Shown here one piece after another: positions 1 to 5,952 of a stretch of 8,583 nt of DNA. This stretch comes from CAZGUX01 sp046160045 (GTDB lineage: Bacteria > Acidobacteriota > Terriglobia > Bryobacterales > Bryobacteraceae): NCBI GenBank assembly GCA_046160045.1, contig JBJXGR010000409.1:1-8583 (forward strand), written 5' to 3'. The translations under genes were made by a program, and so were the position numbers. The stretch's first letter is position 1, and each line of letters opens with the position of its first letter. A model generated the notes under the pieces. It was not told where the DNA came from, searched no databases, and was given only the letters and a program-made list of their open reading frames with translations.

Positions 1-1
1 C

Positions 2-634
2 GTCCACGAAAAATGGGAGCACGGAGTGCCAGGAGCGGGCGCTCTGGCTGTCTCACCTTTGGGTGACCGGGTCTTCATGGGCGGTTCCCCGAGGGAGATG
101 TATGTGCTCGATGTCGAGCCGGGAGAATGCGAGGACTTGCCGCCGGGGTTGGCCAACTTCTACCCGGTGGATGGATCGTTCCACGATGCGAAGGAAAAAG
201 CGCACCTGACGCCGGTGGGGCAGGTGCGATTCGTTCCGGGGAAGGTGGGGCAGGCGGTGCGGCTGGAAGGAAAGGGGTCGCTCGAAGCCAGCCTGATCAC
301 GCACTACCGGTTCGGACGGGGTGATTCGACGCTGGCGTTTTATGTGAAGGTGGCCGGCGGGCCGAGCGAGCAGGGAGGAGATCGGCGCCACGGCAATGCA
401 ACGAGCCGGCTCAGAAGGCGTGCGGAAATTAATGATGTCCGCTCCCGACGGAGGTGGGAAGAAATCGGGGAGGGACTCAGCCAGGGAGCCAGCCACCGCT
501 CCCTCACGGTCGCGGCTCAGAAGGAAACCGGCGGGTTCGCCGCGGACCGCTCGCTAACGCTCGCGGCACGGATGGACAAATCAGCCCGCGGCTGGCGGCA
601 CGGATGGCGACCTCGACCTTGTTCGAGCGGCTGA
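2..634 (+). pseudogene. 5' fragment of a beta-propeller/LamG-domain protein, interrupted within LamG
   Basis: The frame is open from the left edge, so the true start lies outside the window. Codons at 41-115 read like one blade of a WD40/YVTN-type propeller (ALAVSPLGDRVFMGG, then MYVLDVE). From about 152 the text is the typical opening of a LamG (concanavalin A-like lectin) domain: NFYPVDGSFHDA, then FVPGKVGQAVRLEG, then STLAFYVKVAGGP ending near 364. After that the frame runs through repeat-like DNA with no LamG character and stops at 632-634. The rest of the LamG domain resumes in a different frame at about 604. LamG domains usually bind carbohydrate or mediate adhesion in extracytoplasmic proteins; no specific ligand or enzyme activity can be named here. 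A frameshift sequencing error alone would not explain the roughly 80 extra codons, so disruption by an inserted repeat is preferred. The gene could still yield a truncated product. Confidence 0.6.
355..607. repeat. Repeat-like insertion splitting the LamG gene
   Basis: This stretch (boundaries approximate) separates two halves of one LamG domain and shifts the frame. It holds two related modules, 495-520 and 546-571, 51 bp apart and matching at about 21 of 26 positions (core pattern accGCTCnCTnACGnTCGCGGC). A perfect 13-bp direct repeat, gcggcacggatgg, occurs at 563-575 and 595-607, and a perfect 12-bp repeat, cggctcagaagg, at 407-418 and 513-524. Translated, the modules give SLTVAAQ/SLTLAARM in one frame and PLPHGRGSE/LANARGTD in another. 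From memory, such phrases recur in spurious ORFs over dispersed short repeats in Acidobacteriota and Planctomycetota; this was not checked by search. No terminal inverted repeats or transposase are present, so any movement would depend on factors elsewhere. A near-match of ggccggcgg (352-360) to ggctggcgg (590-598) could be a decayed target duplication, but this is weak. Confidence 0.55.
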
Positions 635-1020
635 CCGCGGAGGGCGACGCGGGATGGGCCGTGCGGCTTTCCGGCGAGGGACGCCTGATGTTCCGCTTGG
701 CGGCCGATGACGGAACCACAGCAGAGGTCACCAGCACCGCCGCGCTGAGTCCCGGCCGCTGGTATCACGTCGCGATCACCAAAACCGACCAGGATCTTCG
801 CCTGTACCTCGACGGCGCGCCCGACGCGTCGGGGGCGACGCCCTCCGGAACGTTCGGACGTACGCACACGGTTCCGATCCGGATCGGTGGGAGAGGGAAA
901 GCCACCTTCAACGGATGGCTGGACGAGATTGCGTTCTTCGACCGGGCCTTGCCGGAAGGGGAGGTCCGGGCGATGTATCGCAGGCGGAGTGAGGGCCCCT
1001 GCGTGGGACGCGTCCAGTAG
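604..1020 (+). pseudogene. 3' fragment of the LamG-domain protein
   Basis: This frame carries the second half of a LamG domain: FERLTAEGDAGWAVRL, then GRLMFRLAADD, then the hallmark GRWYHVAITKTDQDLRLYLDG around 754-816, then IRIGGRGKATFNGWLDEIA and FFDRALPEGEVRAMY near 868-978, which is the usual LamG end (a statement of small footprint and a new strand call). It stops at 1018-1020. The frame is open from 454, but the part before about 604 is repeat sequence; the ATG at 604 is given as a convenient boundary and has no convincing ribosome binding site. Together with the fragment at 2-634 it would rebuild one LamG domain. As it has no secretion signal of its own, a separate functional protein is unlikely. 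It converges on the caspase gene with a 7-bp gap between stops. Confidence 0.6.
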
Positions 1021-1042
1021 AGCTAATTTAGCGCGTGGACGC
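1010..1042. terminator. Inverted repeat over convergent stops, candidate bidirectional terminator
   Basis: A perfect 7-bp inverted repeat, gcgtcca at 1010-1016 and tggacgc at 1036-1042, brackets both convergent stop codons. Inside it a second small stem, gcta (1022-1025) with tagc (1029-1032), sits in the 7-bp gap. There is no T-run on either strand, so this is not a textbook intrinsic terminator. Location between two convergent genes is the main argument. Confidence 0.3.
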
Positions 1043-3829
1043 CTCGCCGATCTTTCGCCGGAGACGCTTTCTGGCCGCGCCGTCGATGGCCAACCGTTGC
1101 GCTTTCTCGAACGCTTCCCGCGCCTCGGCCCGGCTGCCGGTTTCGGCCAACAGATCGCCGGTCCGCTCCCAGGCCGCGACGCTGTCGGGCTGCAGCCGAA
1201 GCGCCGTCCTTAGTTCCGCCAATGCCGCGGCGGGCTGTTTGGCTTTGACCAGCACTTCCGCCAACGCGAGGTATCCGGCGACATAAGCCGGTTGCTGCTT
1301 CAGCAGCGCGCGATACTCGGCCGCCGATTCGTCCAGGCGGCCGGACGACTGCAGGGCGTGGGCCAACGACAGGCGCGACGGAAGGTGATCGGCCGATTGC
1401 CGCAGGTTCTGGCGCCAAAGGTCGATGGCCTCCGCGGCGCGGCCAGGCTGCGAAGCCAGCAGGACCGCCAGGTTGTGACGCGCCGACAGCAGCGCGTTCT
1501 TCTGCAAAGACTGCCGGTAGAGACGTTCCGCCTCGTCTCTCTTCCCCGAAGCGGCGCGCAGTGTGCCCATCGCATTGAGAGGTTCGGGGGCGTCCGGCCG
1601 CAGCGAAGACGCTTTCTGGTACAACCGCTCCGCGTCGCGCGGACGATTCAGGCGTTGATAGACGAGGCCGAGATTGTAGGGCAGGTACGCATACCCGGGC
1701 GCGAGGCGCATGGCCTGCCGGTAGGTGTCGATGGCCCGCCGGTATTGTCCCATCTGCGTGTACGTCAGGGCGAGGTTGTGCAGCGGGTACGTCCAGTAGG
1801 GCGCCAGGCGGCTCGAATCCTGGAAGGCCGCCACGGCCAACGGATAGTTGGCCTGCTCCAGATACGCGATGCCAAGGGCGTTGTAGGAATAGGCGCCAGG
1901 GGGATCGAGGCGGACGGCGCGTTCCAGCAGATCGGCCGCCCGCGCGTAGTCCTTGCCGAAGATCTGGGCGCGCGCCTGGCAAAAGACCTTGCGCGCATCG
2001 AGCAGCAGCGACTCCGGGGTCAGGCGCTGCGCCGCGGCAAAGTAGGCGGCGCCGCGCTCGAAGTCGGTCCGCTGCTGCGGCTTCTCCTCGCCCGCCAGGT
2101 ATCGCAGCAACACCTGCTGGCCCGCCGCCTCGAGCGCCGCGCGAAGACGGTTCTCCTCGGTCAGAAACGCATCGGGAGACAACTCGGCCCGCAATCGGGG
2201 CAGCATCGCGAATGCGCTTCCGGGGGAATCAGGCAGAAGATTGCCGCGGTCGAGCGCCTCTTCGTACGCGGCCAGAACCGGCGGCAAGGCCAGCGATCGA
2301 GTGGGAGGACGAACGGAGGCGATCTGCTGAACCCCCGGCTGATACCGCGCCAGTTGAATGCCTGGTCTTCCGGTCTCCGCCAGGACGACGCGGCCGAGGT
2401 CGCCCCGTTCCTTCGGATTCTGGCGGCCTTCCGTCGCGTCTTCCACCATCCTGCGCACGTAGCGCACGAATTCCGGAAACTCGACCTTCCCATCCTGATT
2501 GCGGTCGCTCGCTCCGTTCCACCCGTCTACGACGAAGTAGGTGAACGCCCCATGGCCCCCGCCATATTGCGGACCCTCCTCCGCCTTCTCGTCTTTCCCG
2601 GCGGCCAGGAAACTGAACGCTTCCCCTTTCCCTTCGCTCAGTTGCTCGACCGAGTCGTTGATGGACTTGATGGCGACCTCGCCCAGTTTGCCTGCGTGAC
2701 AGGCATCCATGAAGATCATCACCCGGCGCGTAGTCTGCAGTTCCTGCCGGAACAGTTTCTGGATATCGGCCAGGGGAAGCGCCGTGGCCGCGAGATCTTC
2801 CGGGTCGGTGTCGTGGGTGACAATGAACGCCTGTCCATCGCTCGGCCGGACCGTGCCGTGGGCGGCGACAAAGAAGATCGCGGTGTCGTCCTTTCCGGTT
2901 TTCCTCTTGAGAAACTCCTCAAACGCGAGCCGGATGGCCGCGGTCGTGGCCTTGCGGTCGGTGAGCACGAGCAGTTGATCGTCAGTCAATCCGCCGCCAC
3001 GTTCTTTGCGGAGGAAGTCGGCCATTAGCAGGGCATCGTCGGCGGCATACAGCAAGCCTGGCACGCGTTCGGATTGGTAGCTCGAGATCCCGGCGATTAA
3101 GGCGTACGTTTTGCCCTTGCTCTCGACGGGTTGTCGCTCCACCGGAGGGGTATCCTCCAACGCAAACAGGCGACCCAGGATCCAAATGGCGTCGGGCCAG
3201 TGTTTCAGGGCGGCCCGGTATTCCGTCGCCGCGTCCGCCTTCAGGCCCGCCCCTTCGAACAATCCCGCGCGCTCGACCAGCGCGAGTGGATCGTCGCCCG
3301 TCAGGCGGCTGAGTTCGGCCTGGAGTTGGGCCCTCTGGTCAGGCGGGAGCGCCTGAATCCGTTCCTGGCGCGTTCCGGCCAGGAGCACGAGCGGACGCAC
3401 CATGCTCGCTCCGAAATGCTGCTGGCTGGCTGCGGCGACACGAATCATCGGCGGCAGAAGGCACGATCCGGCCGGGTTGCGCCCGCTGACGGTGCCGGAG
3501 CGCAATCGGACGTCCTTAGCTTCGATGACAACGTCCGCACCGGGAGCCAGGATCAGGTTCGCGGGTTGGCCGCAGTGAAGGAGCGTCATCGCCCCGGTCC
3601 CGCCTCGCAGCGCATCGCCGGCGAACACGACATCCCCGGCCTTGGCGGCGATCGGCAATTGCGTACCGGCCCGCAACAACTGGCTCCCACCCGGGACCAG
3701 CACGAGTCCAGCCGGCTTTTCGGGTGTCGCCTGGCCGAAGACCAGGCCGGCGCACACGCCCGCGAGCAGCAGAATCCTAATCCAACTACGGCGCGAATTG
3801 CGGCAGGACGTAGGCGTAGACCACAACAA
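1028..3829 (-). CDS. Exported caspase-like peptidase with FecR-like region, EF-hand loop and C-terminal TPRs
   Basis: This is a 933-residue protein. Residues 13-34 form a signal peptide (RRSWIR, hydrophobic ILLLAGVCAGLVFG, possible cleavage after GQA). Residues about 45-130 resemble a FecR-type domain (GDVVFAGDALRGG, LILAPGADVVIEA). Residues about 240-485 are a caspase-like (peptidase C14/metacaspase-type) domain: opening strand YALIAGISSYQ, catalytic His324 in FFVAAHGTV, catalytic Cys377 in MIFMDACHAG, and GGGHGAFTYFVVDG at 423-436. Residues 442-453 (DRNQDGKVEFPE) fit a canonical EF-hand loop with D442, N444, D446, E450 and E453, suggesting calcium binding. Residues about 605-912 hold nine TPR units, for example 647-676 and 677-711, probably a protein-binding scaffold. 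The start is TTG at 3829, or TTG at 3826, which lies 8 nt from a weak AGG at 3837-3835; both lie inside the permease gene, and later in-frame starts would cut the signal peptide. The substrate is unknown; an Arg/Lys-type specificity would follow from the metacaspase-like site but is inference. Confidence 0.88.
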   Translation of the reverse strand: MLWSTPTSCRNSRRSWIRILLLAGVCAGLVFGQATPEKPAGLVLVPGGSQLLRAGTQLPIAAKAGDVVFAGDALRGGTGAMTLLHCGQPANLILAPGADVVIEAKDVRLRSGTVSGRNPAGSCLLPPMIRVAAASQQHFGASMVRPLVLLAGTRQERIQALPPDQRAQLQAELSRLTGDDPLALVERAGLFEGAGLKADAATEYRAALKHWPDAIWILGRLFALEDTPPVERQPVESKGKTYALIAGISSYQSERVPGLLYAADDALLMADFLRKERGGGLTDDQLLVLTDRKATTAAIRLAFEEFLKRKTGKDDTAIFFVAAHGTVRPSDGQAFIVTHDTDPEDLAATALPLADIQKLFRQELQTTRRVMIFMDACHAGKLGEVAIKSINDSVEQLSEGKGEAFSFLAAGKDEKAEEGPQYGGGHGAFTYFVVDGWNGASDRNQDGKVEFPEFVRYVRRMVEDATEGRQNPKERGDLGRVVLAETGRPGIQLARYQPGVQQIASVRPPTRSLALPPVLAAYEEALDRGNLLPDSPGSAFAMLPRLRAELSPDAFLTEENRLRAALEAAGQQVLLRYLAGEEKPQQRTDFERGAAYFAAAQRLTPESLLLDARKVFCQARAQIFGKDYARAADLLERAVRLDPPGAYSYNALGIAYLEQANYPLAVAAFQDSSRLAPYWTYPLHNLALTYTQMGQYRRAIDTYRQAMRLAPGYAYLPYNLGLVYQRLNRPRDAERLYQKASSLRPDAPEPLNAMGTLRAASGKRDEAERLYRQSLQKNALLSARHNLAVLLASQPGRAAEAIDLWRQNLRQSADHLPSRLSLAHALQSSGRLDESAAEYRALLKQQPAYVAGYLALAEVLVKAKQPAAALAELRTALRLQPDSVAAWERTGDLLAETGSRAEAREAFEKAQRLAIDGAARKRLRRKIGEASTR

Positions 3830-5408
3830 CCAAACCTAGCAAAGATGCGAGGAAAATGCTGTGCTTCAAGGTGAACCGGAACAGGCGGCCCTCGTCGCCG
3901 GGCGGCATGCCCGTCGCCGCCGCCGCGACCGCGATGCTCTGCAGACTGATCATCTTGCCCATCACGCCGCCGGAGGAGTTCGACGAGGCCATCAGGACCG
4001 GATTCAGATTCAAGTGACCGGCGGTGACCACCTGCAGGTTGCCGAACAGGGCATTGGCCGACGTATCGCTGCCGGTCAGGAAGACGCCCAGCCAGCCGAG
4101 TAACGCGCTGAAGAAGGGGAACAACACTCCGGTGGCGGCAAAGGCCAAGCCCAGGGTCGCCGTTGCTCCCGAGTAATTCATCAGGAACGCCAGGGCGAGC
4201 ACGGAGGCAATCGTCACTTCCGGCAATAGCAGCTTCTTCGTCGTAGTGAAGAACAGCTTGACGAACCGTACCGGAGACATCCCCAGGATCATCGCCGAGA
4301 GCATGGCGGCGATCAGGCAGGCGGTGCCTGGAGCCGTCAGCCAGTTGAAGTTATATATCGCCGCGTACGGGGAGGCAGCCTTGACGACCGGCGCGACGCG
4401 TTCCACCTGATTGTGCAGGCCCGGCCAGCCGAACGACAGCGTCGTCGTGTCGAGGATGCTCTTGAGCGGCTTCCACTGATAGGCCAGGATACAGACGACC
4501 AACAGCAGGTAGGGCAACCAGGCCATGAAGACTTCGCCGCCGGGATGCGATTTGGGGGTGTGGTGCGTGTGCTCGCCTTCGAGGACAAACTCGTCGCGAG
4601 GCTGCCAGACCTTGAACAACACCACCAGCGAGCCGATGGCTGCCAGGGACGACAGGATGTCGGTGAGTTGCGGGCCGATATAGTTCGAGACAATGAACTG
4701 TGTGAGGGCAAAGCTTCCGCCGCAGGCCAGCGCCGCGGGCATCACCCCTTTGAGCGCCTTCCATCCGCCCATCACCATCACCAGGTAGGCGGGAACGATG
4801 AACGAGACCGGCGCGCAGATTCGGCCGACCCCCGCGCTCAGGCGGTCGAGCGGCAGTCCGGTGATTCCCGCCAGGGTCACGAGCGGTGTGCCGATGGAGC
4901 CGAACGCAACGGGCGCGGTGTTGGCCAGCAGGCAGATCCCGGCGGCGTAAAACGGCGAGAACCCTAACCCGGTGAGCATGGCGGCGGCCACCGCGACCGG
5001 AGATCCGAATCCGGCCGCGCCCTCGATGAACGCTCCGAAGGCGAAGGCGATCAGCAGCGCCTGCAATCTCCGGTCTTCCGAAAGGCCGCCAACGGAATCT
5101 TTGATGATCTCGAACTTACCGGTCTCGACGGTGACATTGTAGAGCAGGATGGCGGTGAACACCACCCAGCCAATCGGGAACCAGCCGAAGGCGGCTCCGT
5201 ACGCCATCGAGGACAGCATCAGTCCGGCGGGCATGCCGTAGACGAAAAGCGCCACGAAGACTGCCGCGCCCAGGCCGGACAGGGCGGCGACCCAGGAGGG
5301 CTTACGCTTCAAGCCCAGCAGGTAGAGAAGGACAAAGATCGGAAGGGCCGCGGCCAGCGCGGACAGCGTAAGACTACCGCTCAACGGGGTGTAGTGTTGC
5401 TGCCACAT
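3786..5408 (-). CDS. lldP: L-lactate permease, LldP/LctP family
   Basis: This is a polytopic inner-membrane symporter that takes up L-lactate, and in characterised relatives also D-lactate or glycolate, with protons. With the ATG at 5406-5408 it has 540 residues, close to the roughly 550 of E. coli LldP. The N-terminus MWQQHYTPLSG parallels the E. coli start MNLWQQNYDP. Family signatures are clear: FGAFIEGAAGFGSPVA (124-139), ANTAPVAFGSIGTPL (162-176), GWLGVFLTGSDTSANALFGN (438-457) and SSNSSGGVMGKMISLQS (from about 476). Hydrophobic segments run through the whole length, broken by a His-rich loop (EGEHTHHTPKSHPGG). The frame stays open to a TTG at 5501, but those 31 extra residues are proline/arginine-rich, non-hydrophobic and unlike the family, so the ATG is chosen; a GGTGGA lies upstream at a longish spacing. 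The 3' end overlaps the caspase gene by 44 bp, suggesting translational coupling. No lactate dehydrogenase gene is in view, so the substrate is from family only. Confidence 0.95.
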   Translation of the reverse strand: MWQQHYTPLSGSLTLSALAAALPIFVLLYLLGLKRKPSWVAALSGLGAAVFVALFVYGMPAGLMLSSMAYGAAFGWFPIGWVVFTAILLYNVTVETGKFEIIKDSVGGLSEDRRLQALLIAFAFGAFIEGAAGFGSPVAVAAAMLTGLGFSPFYAAGICLLANTAPVAFGSIGTPLVTLAGITGLPLDRLSAGVGRICAPVSFIVPAYLVMVMGGWKALKGVMPAALACGGSFALTQFIVSNYIGPQLTDILSSLAAIGSLVVLFKVWQPRDEFVLEGEHTHHTPKSHPGGEVFMAWLPYLLLVVCILAYQWKPLKSILDTTTLSFGWPGLHNQVERVAPVVKAASPYAAIYNFNWLTAPGTACLIAAMLSAMILGMSPVRFVKLFFTTTKKLLLPEVTIASVLALAFLMNYSGATATLGLAFAATGVLFPFFSALLGWLGVFLTGSDTSANALFGNLQVVTAGHLNLNPVLMASSNSSGGVMGKMISLQSIAVAAAATGMPPGDEGRLFRFTLKHSIFLASLLGLVVVVYAYVLPQFAP

Positions 5409-5613
5409 GGAGTAGACATTCCACCACAAACCGGGTCCACTGCGCGAGTGGGGGGCTGGTGGAGCTTCCGTTTCCCTACCGGCTGAAGGCCGGCTCTGCA
5501 AGTTAGTTGCTGAGTAGTCTCCGACCGGAGTTCCCTGGCTCTCTGGCCTTGGCCCGGTGTCAGCTCTTTCTCACCTATTCATCCGCCATGGCATGAGTCG
5601 GCCACACTCAGGG

Positions 5614-5650
5614 GCGGATCTTCGATCCGCGGAGACCGGTCGGGGACCGG
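5614..5650. repeat. Two tandem perfect hairpins in the intergenic region
   Basis: The first hairpin pairs gcggatc (5614-5620) with gatccgc (5624-5630) around the loop ttc. The second pairs ccggtc (5636-5641) with gaccgg (5645-5650) around ggg. They are only 5 bp apart. Both arms are perfect. Such paired hairpins fit a REP/MITE-like dispersed element or transcript-end structure; no T-run follows on either strand, so a terminator role is less likely. Confidence 0.5.
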
Positions 5651-5798
5651 CGCCACGGAACACCCAATGGACGCGCCAAAGCGCACCGCCACACGGGTTG
5701 AGGAAAGGGCCACACTCGAGCACAACGCGTAGGCACGGATGCTTTTGAAGATCCATTTCGCCGGCTGGCCGATTCGAACCATGTTCCTGCAAATTCCC

Positions 5799-5829
5799 TT
5801 GTATTTTCTTCGCTACCAGAACAAAATAC
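5799..5829 (+). promoter_or_regulatory. Candidate promoter and AT-rich inverted repeat upstream of the receptor gene
   Basis: TTGTAT (5799-5804) and CAAAAT (5822-5827) are 17 bp apart, each matching the sigma-70 consensus at four of six positions. The same stretch contains a perfect 7-bp inverted repeat, gtatttt (5801-5807) with aaaatac (5823-5829), separated by 15 bp. The AT-rich patch stands out from its GC-rich surroundings and would give a 5' leader of about 120 nt. It could be promoter, operator, or chance. Confidence 0.3.
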
Positions 5830-5922
5830 TTGGCAGGTGGTCGACCTCAACAAGGGGGCTTATCTCATCACGTTGGGGGGGCTGCGAGAGCGTGGGATGG
5901 CGTTATCAGAAACCCGGAAGCC

Positions 5923-5946
5923 GGTCCGGCTGGCCGGGCCAAGGAG
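5923..5946 (+). promoter_or_regulatory. Shine-Dalgarno with abutting GC-rich hairpin
   Basis: AAGGAG at 5941-5946 is a near-perfect ribosome binding site, 6 nt before the ATG at 5953, and fixes the receptor start. Directly upstream, 5923-5930 can pair with 5933-5940 (eight pairs including one G-T; in practice seven with a four-base loop). The stem ends at the base before the ribosome binding site, so it could influence initiation. Confidence 0.55.
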
Positions 5947-5952
5947 TTGATT

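Larger units (their letters stand above)
5409..5952. other. Divergent intergenic region, repeat-rich, no convincing gene
   Basis: These 544 bp separate the divergently transcribed permease and receptor genes. Short open frames here have no ribosome binding site and no recognisable protein character. The part from about 5590 to 5745 encodes, if translated, phrases such as SGADLRSAETGRGPAPR, which look like the non-protein output of an intergenic repeat. The part at 5440-5500 contains a small stem, ccggc (5479-5483) with gccgg (5489-5493). The last 150 bp are less GC-rich in places and carry the likely promoter and leader of the receptor gene. No tRNA or small RNA could be recognised. Confidence 0.6.

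Noticed and set aside
355..607. CRISPR array in the LamG gene insertion
   Set aside because: The repeats are imperfect, only two copies each, and have differing periods (51 and 32 bp), without spacer-repeat regularity or cas genes.
1292..3028. A 578-codon plus-strand open frame opposite the caspase gene
   Set aside because: It is Arg/Gln-rich with no domain or hydrophobic pattern and lies fully antisense to a gene with clear catalytic motifs; long antisense frames are expected in GC-rich DNA.
5409..5501. Extension of the lactate permease to the TTG at 5501
   Set aside because: The added 31 residues are Pro/Arg/Ser-rich and unlike LldP N-termini, whereas the ATG at 5408 gives the family-typical start MWQQHYTP.
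5765..5785. tRNA T-arm-like sequence (gattcgaacc, minus-strand GGTTCGAATC)
   Set aside because: The flanking bases do not form the five-pair T-stem, and no anticodon arm or acceptor stem could be found around it.
5557..5853. Several short open frames in the divergent intergenic region
   Set aside because: They lack ribosome binding sites, overlap each other on both strands, and coincide with hairpins and repeat-like sequence.
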